A DNA stretch of 31,523 nucleotides from Bacteroidales bacterium (lineage in GTDB: Bacteria > Bacteroidota > Bacteroidia > Bacteroidales > SM23-62): contig JADHVS010000030.1 in NCBI GenBank assembly GCA_016783865.1, forward strand, positions 1-31,523, read 5' to 3'. This document shows positions 9,601 to 18,504 of the stretch, in pieces; within the stretch, counting starts at the first letter, position 1, and every line of letters begins with the position of its first letter. A program made the translations under genes and the position numbers. The notes beneath the pieces are model-generated. The model was not told the DNA's origin. It saw nothing but the letters and a program-made list of their open reading frames with translations, and did no database searches.

Positions 9601-10153
9601 AGCGGTGGCTCCTCAGGCTGCATTAGATCTTGTTGGCGCTGAAGTCTTAGCCAGGACAGTCCTACTGAACTGGAATGGTGGTTCTGCGCCGCCTTTTAAT
9701 CAGGATTTACCGGAAGAAGGCACAATTTTCCGCCTCATCACCACAAAACCAAACACGATGACCGATGTCTTCAGATTTACTACCCCAGCGCCAACTACAA
9801 CGGCTGCACTTGATGAATTTAGTGCAAAAAAGGTGGGCGTATTCCCCAATCCATATTACGCTTTTAACCCAGCGGAGAGAAGTAAGCTTGCCAGATTTGT
9901 TACCTTTAACAACTTACCTCCAAAGGCGACCATCAGAATCTTCAACTTAGCCGGTCAATTGGTGCGAAAGATAGAGAAAGACAACACCTCGCAGTTCCAA
10001 CAGTGGAATCTGCTGAATCATAATTCCCTTCCGGTAGCCAGCGGTATGTACATTGCCTATATTGAAATGACATTGCCCGCAGACGGCAGCAAGGCCACGA
10101 AGATACTGAAGCTGGCGATCATACAAGAGCAAGAGGTGCTCGATGTGTATTAA
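6635..10153 (+). CDS. Large secreted protein with T9SS-type C-terminal domain
   Basis: 1172 residues with a signal peptide ending near VSFG. Residues about 45-540 match the exported protein at 24096-25874: shared WGG, RVGG, NLPMTSF, GPIVAS and DTQEVV-A-V-GIGS motifs mark one family whose function I do not recognise. From about 543 a fibronectin-III-like segment begins (PSVTVAEFDGKVILEWG), then about 500 residues absent from the paralogue. The end (about 1066-1172) is a sorting domain: FPNPYYAFNPAE, TIRIFNLAGQLV, ASGMYIAYIEM. Aspartate-rich stretches such as DRDGDGVYT may bind calcium. The gene sits between a TonB receptor and a PorV-like gene, which suggests surface delivery. GGAG spaced 9 bases before ATG 6635 supports the start. 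Confidence 0.8.
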   Translation: MRKIKFLYIVAGVALLSMLVVSVSFGKEEADITMPGRGSLSKSSDYKPDRYQILNINNLWTWTRSDGISNHSPLGDNGTYFPRRTAWLIYTDGIMWGGRCYTDEALTQPAPFAQEIRVGGTNYVTGCREGHIDGTGAVPVPSSPGDARIYRIRRDYASMSDEDLKADAEESIEFEHDVTDADMQAVYDQYELDWENWPVELGAPYIDRDGDGVYTAPPPFSATFTVDDLIAEGYDEPGIAGADPNSPADQVVWTVFNDLDEAQCKVLQGSEPMGLEVQISVWGYKRTDALGSIYFRRARIINKGGVDTNGDGTADGFFWVDSMYVAQWSDPDLGSAGDDLLGCDTTLSMGYVYNGNANDNEYVKYGLPPPSAGYDFLQGPIVASPGDVAVFDLKYRNDFKNLPMTSFSWFSAGSPISDPPRDYGQGTLRWYKMLRGWVPLDGPLAYYPFPEGVEPHTFPYCGDPVTGTGLLDGQGTTYSFAPGDRRLNCSTGPFTLAPGDTQEVVVAVVCGIGSDRFSSIAVMKFNDRFAQLTYDALFQVSSPPKAPSVTVAEFDGKVILEWGSDMDIVADTETDTIYPGTFVFEGYNVYQFPSSGASITTEGTKRIATYDLPDDPTVILDEQFDVSSGQILMMPVQFGSNSNILRFFEFDRDYVLDIDKIYNGQEYYLAVTAYSRAMEPGFLPAALESPPTVLTVVPKMPFGTEYVDALGNEIYLGDTLAHTHVGASDGAAYPIIIDPTALTGHDYEVTFDTLAPGGEPSWTLKDLTTGETLIPIGINQTGDDDYLFTDGFQLRVVGAPLDFKDFQCVANCNGPIDPPEGAAADFQGFPSLRPTDGQQCGEGHWMFHTGDNGTRGSYAKFKERSCRGDNFDRLVPYDWEMRFTAEGSYSFKGYEANEVVEVPFELWCIGMGTPDDPSDDYRLIPLLLEDIGGVVNNEYDMALWGADLEHSASGGDNDPFTDWVYWEQPVDMSFGEAGYDAYVTALGGAAVAPQAALDLVGAEVLARTVLLNWNGGSAPPFNQDLPEEGTIFRLITTKPNTMTDVFRFTTPAPTTTAALDEFSAKKVGVFPNPYYAFNPAERSKLARFVTFNNLPPKATIRIFNLAGQLVRKIEKDNTSQFQQWNLLNHNSLPVASGMYIAYIEMTLPADGSKATKILKLAIIQEQEVLDVY

Positions 10154-10204
10154 TACCACGCTGAATCATTTTCGGATTAAACAACTGAATAAGGAGAAAA
10201 TATT

Positions 10205-11260
10205 ATGAAAAACAGAGTCATATTACCTTTAGTGGTCTTCTGCGTGGTGATGGCCGTGATGGTCAGTAGCCTTGATGCGCAGGAGACACAGAATAATAGG
10301 ATCGGGAGCGCAGCAGCAACGGAGCTTCTGATACCGGTTGGTGCGCGGGACATGGCCATGGGGGGGTCGAGCATCGCAATCTCGGAGGGTGTTGAGGCTA
10401 TTCACTGGAACCCTGCCGGTCTGGCACTTCTTGCTACCTCCGCCGAGGGACTGTTCTCTTCGATGTCGTACATTGCTGACATCAATCTAAACTATGGTGC
10501 TGTTGGGGTTTCCTTCGGCCGCAAAGGTGTGGTAGGTCTCAGTGTGAGGTCTTTGGACTTCGGCGACATACCCCTGACCACAAATGACGATCCCGAGGGC
10601 GATGCAGGCAGGACATTCGCCCCCTCATTCATTACTGTAGGGGTGAGCTATGGTTTAAAGTTCACCGATAGGGTCAATGCTGGAGCTACCATTAAAGTAA
10701 TCTCTGAGAAGATGGGTCGAGCGTACGGTTCCGGATTTGCAGTGGACCTTGGTGTGCAATACCATGGGCTCGCTGGTGTCCCTGGACTCAACGTCGGCAT
10801 TGCCATGAAGAACTTCGGTCCCCAGGTTAGCTTTGGTGGATCTGGCTTATTACGCAGAGCTACCTCAAGCGAAGGGCGGCGCCCGGAACAGCATTACCTG
10901 AGCGACGCAGCAAGCTATGAGCTACCATCCGTAGTGGAAATTGGTGTGACCTACGCGCGCTCCTTAGGCGAGAACCTAAATTTGATAACAAATAGCACTT
11001 TCGTAAACAATAACCTGGCCCTCGATTCATACCGGTTCGGTGGCGAAGTAGGCTTCAGTATGGAAAAGTTGCGCTTGTTTGGCCGTGGCGGTATTGAGCT
11101 TTCCCAAACAGGAGATATTGACGAGTTTATTTTTGGTCCCACTCTGGGATTTGGTCTGTACTACGAAGCCGTTGGGATCAACTTTATGCTGGATTATGCT
11201 TGGCGGCAAGTCGAATACTTCAATAACAATTCAGTGTTTTCGTTAAAGTTTGGCTTCTAA
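10205..11260 (+). CDS. PorV/PorQ family outer-membrane protein
   Basis: 351 residues with a signal peptide ending near SSLDAQ, then the family's N-terminal pattern: ATELLIPVGARDMAMGG, AISEGVEAIHWNPAGLA. The rest is an amphipathic beta-barrel with glycine-rich strands ending in FSLKFGF. In Bacteroidota, PorV shuttles T9SS cargo from the translocon to the surface attachment complex and PorQ is a related barrel. This copy follows the 1172-residue sorting-domain protein by 51 bases and is probably co-transcribed, so it may handle that cargo specifically. No other T9SS component is in the window. AAGGAGAAAATATT precedes the start codon. Confidence 0.85.
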   Translation: MKNRVILPLVVFCVVMAVMVSSLDAQETQNNRIGSAAATELLIPVGARDMAMGGSSIAISEGVEAIHWNPAGLALLATSAEGLFSSMSYIADINLNYGAVGVSFGRKGVVGLSVRSLDFGDIPLTTNDDPEGDAGRTFAPSFITVGVSYGLKFTDRVNAGATIKVISEKMGRAYGSGFAVDLGVQYHGLAGVPGLNVGIAMKNFGPQVSFGGSGLLRRATSSEGRRPEQHYLSDAASYELPSVVEIGVTYARSLGENLNLITNSTFVNNNLALDSYRFGGEVGFSMEKLRLFGRGGIELSQTGDIDEFIFGPTLGFGLYYEAVGINFMLDYAWRQVEYFNNNSVFSLKFGF

Positions 11261-11295
11261 GTTTCGCTCGTAAAGTATCTATTAAAATTATAAGG

Positions 11296-11325
11296 AAGGC
11301 TGTCCTTAAGGGCAGCCTTTCTCTT
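11296..11325 (+). terminator. Intrinsic terminator after the PorV-like gene
   Basis: AAGGCTGTCC (11296-11305) pairs with GGGCAGCCTT (11310-11319), 10 bp with one G-T wobble, around the loop TTAA. TCTCTT follows. It closes the receptor, secreted protein and PorV-like unit. Confidence 0.85.
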
Positions 11326-11347
11326 ATCAACCAACCGTAGGTGATAA

Positions 11348-13702
11348 ATGTTAAGACGTTTTTTTGGCGCCCAAGAGTCTTTACTTTTATTTCTGCTCAG
11401 TTCTTCGGCTTTCCTTGCTTCGTGTGAGCAAGATACTGCTCCTGAATCCTACTTTCCTGAAACGGGCCGAAATGCACTTTACCAGCGTTCCCTCGACCTG
11501 CGAAGCAATCTTAACGTCCTATCTATTGCGATTCAACCTGGTTATGAGGATCTCTCTGGTTTAGCGTATTTCCGCCTTGGGCTGGGGGCAACAATTATGA
11601 GTGTCTATCTCACAAACGGAGAAGCCGGTGAGAGTGATGTCCAGGCAGAATATCCTGCCTATCTTGCAGCTATCCGCAGGGAGGAGGCCTCGAAGGCACT
11701 TTCGTATCTGGACGGCGAGGTTCATTTTCTTAATATGCCCGACATCGCCGCAGCGAGGGATTCGGCAAAGGTTCGGGAATTGTGGCCAAGTGACGTGCTC
11801 CAGACGTGTCTGACCAAACTTTTTTCTCGATTCAAGCCGGATATAGTCATGTTAGCTCGTGATTGGGAGGCTGGGGGAGAAAGTCCGAGGTGGGATGTCC
11901 TGTATTCTGATGTGTTGGTCGCAGTCATAAAGATTGCCCCAGTTAAATCGCATAAAAATTTAGCGGGAATGAATTCTCATCGGTTCTGGGGTGTCAATCG
12001 TGTTTTTATTGATGATGGGGAAAGAAAAGGGTTTTTAATTCACGTTGACCAGCGTCATCCACGTTGGGAAAAAACGTATCGCGCCATCGGGAGCGAGGCT
12101 GCGGGTGCGTATACTTCATTAGCGAGCCAGCAGCGTATATGGATGAATGGCGAGGAACCATCTTACCGTCTTGTATACCCCACCCCACCGTTACCAATTA
12201 ATGAAATTGATGCGGGGTTACCAGGGCCGTGCACGGAGCATTTGCGCTGGATAGAGCAGGAAATCCAGGAACTCAACGCAACTACGATTCACGGGAAAAC
12301 CGCAGATGCATTAAAGCGCATAGTAGCCATCTTGGACTCCGTCAGTTTTTACCTTGTGCGACCATATGACTTGCAAGCGCGTGAAAAGAGAACGTTGTTA
12401 CACTGGAAAAGGGGACTTGAAAGCCTCCGCTGCACGTTGCTCGGTGTCGAAGTAGAATATTCAATCAGCGATACGGTACTTACAGAGAGGCAGTTGACTT
12501 TTCTGACCATTGACACAGTTAAAGGAATTGACGGCAATGGGAAAACAGATATATATTTTACTGACCTTGACCCGGGATGGGCCATCAATGAAGACCTGAC
12601 CCAAAGACTACCGCTCAAGCTCCACCAGAAGTACCGTTTGCTTTCTCCAGCATGCGTTGACTATAGCTATCCACCCGGACAACATGAGTTAAAATCCTCA
12701 ACCCTTGGAAAGCCTTTTGTCTTTTTCATCCTTCACCGCAGCTTATCAAAAGAACAGAGCTTTGTACACAGCACCACGATAGATTTTACTTTTGCTCCAA
12801 GGTTTATCCCTGAGATTCTAACACCCATCGTTCGCATGGTTCCAGGCGAGCGGGTTGTATTTCGACTCACGAATCTCTCGCGGGATGGCGTGGCAGACAC
12901 TATTGGAATTGAAGATCCACTTGCTTCATCAACAGAAAGTGCATTTCGCTTGAGCTATAAAGGAAGCTCCCATCTCGATACGCTGTTCATTACGTGGAAG
13001 GGCAATCCAGATGAGGGAAGCTATTTGATACCGGTACAGATTGACGGAATAACAGTAGCAAATTTTGCTGCAAGAAAGTTCCATACCGAGATTGATACAT
13101 CCAAAAAAATTGGAATTATTACAGGATTACAGAATAGCCCGACAGAAAATGCCCTGCGCCGCTTGAACGTTAAATTTTCCAGTGTCGGATTAGGTCGAAT
13201 GTTTTTACAGCAGATTGATTCACTAAACGTCCTCATTGTTGACCGACGGGTACTCTCGTTGAAGCCGCAATTGGGAGATTTTAAGAGTGAGATGGACAAT
13301 TTCGTCAACAGGGGTGGTCATTTGATTGTTCTAGCGCAAGATGCTGCAACGTGGAATGCTAAACCGCTTTGGGCCGGGATGCGCTTAACACCAACACTAC
13401 TATTTGATGAGAATATCCCACTTAAGTCGGACTCAACATATACACTTCTCACCTATCCCAATCTCATTGCTCCTGAGGATTGGAACGGATGGCTTTATTT
13501 ACGGGGTTACAACTTTGTCTCAGGTAGCGCCCTTGAGGATGCGCAGCTTCCAGTGAAAGTAAAGCGATGGGGTACACCGCTTATCATTTTACTGAGAGAT
13601 GGTAAGGGAAAACGAACTTATGTTGATTTGGCACTCGGTCACCAGTGGATGAATATTCACCCAGGAGCGTTTCGATTACTAGCAAACATCATCTCATATT
13701 AG
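11348..13702 (+). CDS. Lipoprotein related to PIG-L (LmbE) deacetylases with lost metal site
   Basis: 784 residues. A signal sequence ends in lipobox LASC (Cys26). Residues 56-200 follow the PIG-L pattern: strand LNVLSIAI, then VYLTNGEAG, AIRREEASKALSYL, HFLNMPD and FKPDIVMLARD. In active members the first strand ends in a PHPDDE-type zinc motif; here it reads QPGYED (63-68). The second histidine motif is also missing (GESPRWDVLYSD, about 177-188). Active-site loss at both places suggests a pseudoenzyme. A domain near 587-665 (IGIITGL...LNVLIVDRRV...FVNRGGHLIVLAQD) resembles the glutamine-amidotransferase-like module on large PIG-L proteins. It may bind glycans or peptidoglycan, or act as scaffold. 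It starts a new unit with the GWxTD gene 23 bases downstream. Confidence 0.7.
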   Translation: MLRRFFGAQESLLLFLLSSSAFLASCEQDTAPESYFPETGRNALYQRSLDLRSNLNVLSIAIQPGYEDLSGLAYFRLGLGATIMSVYLTNGEAGESDVQAEYPAYLAAIRREEASKALSYLDGEVHFLNMPDIAAARDSAKVRELWPSDVLQTCLTKLFSRFKPDIVMLARDWEAGGESPRWDVLYSDVLVAVIKIAPVKSHKNLAGMNSHRFWGVNRVFIDDGERKGFLIHVDQRHPRWEKTYRAIGSEAAGAYTSLASQQRIWMNGEEPSYRLVYPTPPLPINEIDAGLPGPCTEHLRWIEQEIQELNATTIHGKTADALKRIVAILDSVSFYLVRPYDLQAREKRTLLHWKRGLESLRCTLLGVEVEYSISDTVLTERQLTFLTIDTVKGIDGNGKTDIYFTDLDPGWAINEDLTQRLPLKLHQKYRLLSPACVDYSYPPGQHELKSSTLGKPFVFFILHRSLSKEQSFVHSTTIDFTFAPRFIPEILTPIVRMVPGERVVFRLTNLSRDGVADTIGIEDPLASSTESAFRLSYKGSSHLDTLFITWKGNPDEGSYLIPVQIDGITVANFAARKFHTEIDTSKKIGIITGLQNSPTENALRRLNVKFSSVGLGRMFLQQIDSLNVLIVDRRVLSLKPQLGDFKSEMDNFVNRGGHLIVLAQDAATWNAKPLWAGMRLTPTLLFDENIPLKSDSTYTLLTYPNLIAPEDWNGWLYLRGYNFVSGSALEDAQLPVKVKRWGTPLIILLRDGKGKRTYVDLALGHQWMNIHPGAFRLLANIISY

Positions 13703-13725
13703 TATATTGAAGAAAAGGAGGTCGA

Positions 13726-15099
13726 TTGACTATTAAAAGACTAATTTTCTTGTGTGTTCTCGCTGCGTTCTATGGTGCTGGGCTATTAGCACAGGAGCTT
13801 ACCACCATTGGTTCATTTGTACTTAATCTAGATTATGCAAGGTTTCGCAACGATGATCAATCTGGTTACTTAGAAATCTATTATGGGTTTTATCCCCGCC
13901 TCCTCACCTACCATTGGTCGGAAGGTCAATATAAGGCTGGGGTGCAAATCTGGACTCGATTGAGGAATAATGAGACGAGGGCTTTTGCGGTTAATGAACG
14001 AGCGCTGTTGCAGGTTGCCGCAACGGATACGAATGAGGCTTCGTTCCGTTATCCGTTTATTACCCAAGCCGGTTATCTTATTCCATTGGGCGACTATACC
14101 CTTGAAGTGGTCGCTGCCGACTCGCTCGCCCCGTCGCGTCGAGATAATATCAACTTGACCATTACTATTAATACCTATCCTGGTAGGGTAGGGTGTAGCG
14201 ATTTGGAATTATGCAGCACTATCAAATCTTCCCAACAGAAGGACGATCCCTTCTTCAAAAACTCACTGGAGGTTGTCCCCAACCCCACACTAGTCTTTGG
14301 CATCACCACTAATCCTGTGATATTTAACTATTTGGAGCTGTACAACTTGAACCCCGAAGAAACATACAGGGTGAAAATACTCATAATTAACTCTGATGGG
14401 AATATAGCACGAGAGTCATCAAAAACACGTAAATATGGAGTGAGGAATGCGATTGAGGTGGGTACCACAAACGTGACGTCAATCCTATCAGGGAAATATC
14501 TTTTTCGGCATTTGCTTTTTGACCACAGTTCACGCGAACTAGGTCGAACAGAGAAAACGTTTTTCGTCTATAATCCACATCTGCAAGCCCCTTCGTTAAC
14601 CAGACCTTCTTTCCAATCGATCGAGCTGGCCGGGCTATCAGAAGAGCTACTATCAGCGGAGTTTCGACAGGCACAGTACATTGCATCAGACCGAGATATC
14701 AAGTTGTTCGCACAACTTGACTCTGAAGCCGGTAAGCGGGAGTTCTTGGCAAAATTCTGGGTTGATGTCGAGAGTGGGAGGTTCGACCTTCCACCGATTA
14801 AGCGTGCGCAGCATTTGCAACGTGTCATCGTTGCCAACGAACGGTACCGTTCAATGGGAAAAGAGGGTTGGCGGACAGATCGAGGCCGCGTCTATGTCCT
14901 ATACGGGGAACCAGATGAAATCGATCGATATCCCAGCCTGGGCGAAAGCAAGCCTTACGAGATTTGGCGTTACCATAGAATCGAGAATGGTGTGGAATTC
15001 GTGTTTGTAGATCGTTTAGGCTATGGAGACTATGAGTTAGTTCACTCTACTAAACGCGATGAGTTGCGAGATGATCAATGGCAACGCTTTTTGAGGTAG
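13726..15099 (+). CDS. GWxTD domain-containing exported protein
   Basis: 457 residues with signal peptide ending near GLLAQ. The C-terminal GWxTD domain is clear: FLAKFWVDVE, then EGWRTDRGRVYVLYGEPDEI with G381, W382, T384 and D385, then YEIWRYH and FVFVDRLGYGDYELV. Its biochemical role is not established; the domain is known mainly from exported proteins of Bacteroidota, Acidobacteriota and relatives. The N-terminal half looks like beta-sandwich. The start is TTG at 13726: an AAGGAGGT site lies just before it, no ATG fits, and the signal peptide begins at once. A rare start codon next to a strong site may set a moderate level. The gene follows the PIG-L-like gene by 23 bases. Confidence 0.85.
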   Translation: MTIKRLIFLCVLAAFYGAGLLAQELTTIGSFVLNLDYARFRNDDQSGYLEIYYGFYPRLLTYHWSEGQYKAGVQIWTRLRNNETRAFAVNERALLQVAATDTNEASFRYPFITQAGYLIPLGDYTLEVVAADSLAPSRRDNINLTITINTYPGRVGCSDLELCSTIKSSQQKDDPFFKNSLEVVPNPTLVFGITTNPVIFNYLELYNLNPEETYRVKILIINSDGNIARESSKTRKYGVRNAIEVGTTNVTSILSGKYLFRHLLFDHSSRELGRTEKTFFVYNPHLQAPSLTRPSFQSIELAGLSEELLSAEFRQAQYIASDRDIKLFAQLDSEAGKREFLAKFWVDVESGRFDLPPIKRAQHLQRVIVANERYRSMGKEGWRTDRGRVYVLYGEPDEIDRYPSLGESKPYEIWRYHRIENGVEFVFVDRLGYGDYELVHSTKRDELRDDQWQRFLR

Positions 15100-15209
15100 C
15101 TTCATTTACCACTGGATTCCTGCTTAGGTAGGCGTGATATTAATAGTTGTTATTCCGTAATCCAGTTTTCTTGGTTTTTTACCTGAAACTAATCAGTTAT
15201 GGAAGAGAA

Positions 15210-17483
15210 ATGGCAGCTCACAGAATCATTATCCTGTTGCTCGCTTTTTTAGTTTGTGCCTACCCCGCTGTAACGAATGCCCAGGAAGTTACAATTACCG
15301 GATTCGTACGCGATATAAATACGCACAAAGAGATAAGAGACGTAAATATTTATATAAAAGGTACACAAATCGGTACGACCAGTGACTTTGCAGGAAGGTA
15401 TTTGTTTCGAGTACCCGTTGCCACTCCCCAAATGGTAGTAGTTTTCCGCCATATTGCTTACGAGCAACGGGCAATCCCACTCGAATCGCTTTCGGAGATG
15501 CGCTACGTTTATCTGCAACCACGTGTAATTCCATTTAGGGGCGTTACAATTGAGGAGAAAAGATACAAACCAATAGAGATAGAAAAGGATTTGCCCCAAA
15601 CTATTTCCATGGTTGAAGCGCGGAATTTTGAAATTCGGGGGTATATTGACGCTGGCGATATGCTTAGAATAGATCACAGTGTTCAGGTGGAGGAAGAACT
15701 GAGCGGTAAAAAAACGGTCTCTATTCGCGGTGGCAACCCGGACGAAGTCTTGGTGTTGTATAACGGGATCAAAATGAACAGCACGTATGACAATACCTTT
15801 GATCTGTCGCTTATTGATTTGGAGGATATTGAAAGGTTTGAGATCATCAAGGGCAGCAATACGGCGCTCTACGGCCCTGAAGCATTTTCCGGTGTAATCA
15901 ACATCGTTCCCAAGGTGCAGCACGATTACAATATTCGATTTCAGCAGCGGTTGGGCACCTATCGTTCCGGGAACTGGGGATTGCACCTTTATCACAAGCT
16001 CAACCGTCTGCACGGATCTTACAGTTATAAACGCGGTGGTGCTAAAAGGAATTTTGTTGACATGGCCGATGACAAAGGACGGCTGGAAAACACCTCCTTG
16101 CATCATACCGCCAACCTCAGCTACAATTTTTCTGAACATTCCGATGTGATACTTGCAAATTCTCTGAGAGCCACGTATATCTATTCATCCCTGAATTATA
16201 ACAACCAGCGTGACGTCGAGAGCCTTTCGAATTTCAACGAGTTGCTATCTATCCAATATACAGGCGATATTGCCAGATTAAAAGATCTCGATCTGTCCGT
16301 ATCGCAGCAAAGGTTGGAGGAGGAACAGTTTCTGGTTAGTGGCACTGGTGCGCTTCACCGGAGTATAGAGGGTCGGACTATTTATATTAATACAAAGAAG
16401 GGCCTGAAATTCGGCATAGTAGACTTATTATTAGCCTATCAGTTCCAGCACGCCGAGCTCGATTTCAGCGACGAACGAAGAAATTTCCTTGAGCAACCTA
16501 TCGGTTTGGAGTCTGCGCAATTTCAACGGCAGCACCATGGTCTGGTGTCGATTGCCAAATTAAATGAAGACATCGGCTCGGGGTTTCTTAAGACAATTGA
16601 GGTGAGCGCCAGTTTGCGACACGATCGTGTGCAGGATGAGCAGGCCAATCCAATACTACGTAGCGAGCCGCCGGAGGAGGAGCAAGGAAGCATCGTGGGC
16701 GTTTTTAACGAAAATGACTGGCAAGAAAATATGTATAAGTTTGCCCTGAGCCTATCTGGGGATCGGAAGGATCTCGCTTTTAACGGCTATTTAAGCTGTG
16801 GTATCAATACCAAATTTCCGACCCTGTTTCAGCAGATTAGCTCACCGGCTTTGCTACTAGCAGACGCATCCCGATCAAATCTCAGTCCGGAAAAAAACCG
16901 CAGCTCGGAATTGAGCGTTGTCGTAGCCAGGGACATTCGGGGGAATAGAAGCATCTATGGCTGGCAAATATCCGGCAATTATTTCCAGAACTACTATGAC
17001 AATAAATTTCGCTTTACCATGACACCAGGTGTTCCAGTTAACTTCTATGACAACGTTCCAGATGCACGAATTTCCGGAATTGAGACCAAGTCGAGCGTTT
17101 TCTTCTTCCGCAAGAAGGTGACTATGGAATTGGGTATATCCCGCTACTTCATCTCAGAGAAGGCTGCCTTTCCCTTTAAATCCGACTTCAAACGCACTGT
17201 CAACTTCATCGTTGACCATGCTGGCTATTCATTTCAGATTCACTGGTTCAAAGAAGGGGAGCAAGCGGGATGGGTGCGCCAGAAAAATGGCCATTTTGCA
17301 GAGATAGTGCTCCCTGACTATTCAAACCTCGATTTGCATCTGAGTAAGGCATTCCAACTGGGGAAGTTGAAGCTATTTGCTAACGCCAGCGGACGCAACT
17401 TGTTATATGAAGACGAGGTAGTATTACAAGGTCTGGCCATCCGAGATCGCCGGTTCTACCTCACTGTGGGTGCACAGTACTGA
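15210..17483 (+). CDS. TonB-dependent outer-membrane receptor with carboxypeptidase-regulatory domain
   Basis: 757 residues from ATG 15210; the frame is open upstream to a TTG at 15147, but only from 15210 does a proper signal peptide begin (MAAHRIIILLLAF... ending TNAQ), preceded by GGAAGAG. A carboxypeptidase-regulatory domain (EVTITGFVRDINTHKEI) leads into the plug: VSIRGGNPDEVLVLYNGIKM, IERFEIIKGSNTALYGPEAF and SGVINIVPK, all standard receptor motifs. The barrel ends in FYLTVGAQY. It is shorter than the 1031-residue receptor upstream and not a close duplicate. With the lipoprotein 44 bases downstream it may form a receptor and surface-lipoprotein pair, but that lipoprotein is not SusD-like. 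The ligand is unknown. Confidence 0.9.
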   Translation: MAAHRIIILLLAFLVCAYPAVTNAQEVTITGFVRDINTHKEIRDVNIYIKGTQIGTTSDFAGRYLFRVPVATPQMVVVFRHIAYEQRAIPLESLSEMRYVYLQPRVIPFRGVTIEEKRYKPIEIEKDLPQTISMVEARNFEIRGYIDAGDMLRIDHSVQVEEELSGKKTVSIRGGNPDEVLVLYNGIKMNSTYDNTFDLSLIDLEDIERFEIIKGSNTALYGPEAFSGVINIVPKVQHDYNIRFQQRLGTYRSGNWGLHLYHKLNRLHGSYSYKRGGAKRNFVDMADDKGRLENTSLHHTANLSYNFSEHSDVILANSLRATYIYSSLNYNNQRDVESLSNFNELLSIQYTGDIARLKDLDLSVSQQRLEEEQFLVSGTGALHRSIEGRTIYINTKKGLKFGIVDLLLAYQFQHAELDFSDERRNFLEQPIGLESAQFQRQHHGLVSIAKLNEDIGSGFLKTIEVSASLRHDRVQDEQANPILRSEPPEEEQGSIVGVFNENDWQENMYKFALSLSGDRKDLAFNGYLSCGINTKFPTLFQQISSPALLLADASRSNLSPEKNRSSELSVVVARDIRGNRSIYGWQISGNYFQNYYDNKFRFTMTPGVPVNFYDNVPDARISGIETKSSVFFFRKKVTMELGISRYFISEKAAFPFKSDFKRTVNFIVDHAGYSFQIHWFKEGEQAGWVRQKNGHFAEIVLPDYSNLDLHLSKAFQLGKLKLFANASGRNLLYEDEVVLQGLAIRDRRFYLTVGAQY

Positions 17484-17527
17484 GACAACCGTTTTCAATG
17501 ATTAAAACTTAGAGGGTAAACAAGCAT

Positions 17528-18382
17528 ATGAAAGCAGCGCAGGTTCTCGTCAAGGTGTTAGTCACAGGTGTGTTTTTGGCAAGTCTCTCTGGCTGTACCG
17601 AAAATCCATTTGGTGACGACTCGATCTCCACTGGATCCAGGCAAATTACTGGCAGTGTTCAGCTCCATGACGGTTCCAACCCAGAAGGCGTTTATGTATG
17701 GCTTGAGGGCTTTAACATTGGTACTTACACGGATGAAGCCGGTGACTTTAAGTTAACTCTACAATCGGAATCGAGTCATGGCACATCAAGCGGTCTGAGC
17801 GGTATTTTCAATTTGTATTTCTATATTGCTAATTATCTGATCGACTCCTCGCAGGCTGTTGTCCAAGAGGGTGAATTTGTCTATGAACGGGGAGATATCA
17901 ACAAAGATGGCAGACTAAGTGCACCAAAGGTGATGCGGAGATTCCTACGAATTAACACTTTAGTGGAACCGTCGTCGGTTGTTGCAAATTATACTAATCC
18001 CATTGGAGTAACCGTTACCCTAACGGCTACGATTGATTCAAGTACTGTTATTATTCCCAAGTCAGTTGGGGGACTGCTAGGAGCTATCCTCGTTAAGAAA
18101 ACCGATTCCCAGGAAGTTATCATATACGAATCAGCTCCTTTAGCTGGAACGCGCGCTGTCGTGCTGGTCGGATTATCACCACGTATTATCGGCATGACTT
18201 TCAATCTTCTCCTGCAGCCTCTTGCTCCGGGCAACTATGAAGTTATTCCATATCTGCTCATCGCCCACGAGGCGATTCCTGAGTATCTGATTGAAAGCAT
18301 TGGCCCAAACGTCGAGAAGCTCGGCCCAAATTATCTCAAGATCCCATTTCAGCGAGAGGGGGGTAGTTTTGAGATTAATTGA
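17528..18382 (+). CDS. Lipoprotein with carboxypeptidase-regulatory-like domain
   Basis: 284 residues; lipobox LSGC with Cys23. Residues about 39-75 (ITGSVQLHDGSNPEGVYVWLEG, TYTDEAGDFKL) look like the carboxypeptidase-regulatory beta-sandwich found at the start of the receptors. A short motif GDINKDGRLS near 123-132 resembles a dockerin or EF-hand calcium loop. The remainder is beta-rich without a recognised family. AGAGGG at 17511-17516 precedes the ATG. It is 44 bases after the second receptor and is probably its partner in the outer membrane. Confidence 0.7.
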   Translation: MKAAQVLVKVLVTGVFLASLSGCTENPFGDDSISTGSRQITGSVQLHDGSNPEGVYVWLEGFNIGTYTDEAGDFKLTLQSESSHGTSSGLSGIFNLYFYIANYLIDSSQAVVQEGEFVYERGDINKDGRLSAPKVMRRFLRINTLVEPSSVVANYTNPIGVTVTLTATIDSSTVIIPKSVGGLLGAILVKKTDSQEVIIYESAPLAGTRAVVLVGLSPRIIGMTFNLLLQPLAPGNYEVIPYLLIAHEAIPEYLIESIGPNVEKLGPNYLKIPFQREGGSFEIN

Positions 18383-18504
18383 ATATCTGAGGATACCTGT
18401 GTAATTCTGTTCATAGATAAAAAATCGGGGATAATTAAACAGAACTTCACATAAACTAAAATCTGTAACAGGGTTTTCCCAGGAGAAAAATATAGAGCCA
18501 CACG

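Noticed and set aside
15147..15209. Upstream TTG start for the second TonB receptor
   Set aside because: It would put 21 residues before a complete signal peptide; ATG 15210 is the better start. The same reasoning moved the starts from 24018 to 24096, 25944 to 25956 and 27508 to 27559.
15249..16139. 296-codon open frame on the minus strand
   Set aside because: It lies wholly inside the second TonB receptor, whose + frame has clear signal peptide and plug motifs; the minus translation shows no domain or good start site.
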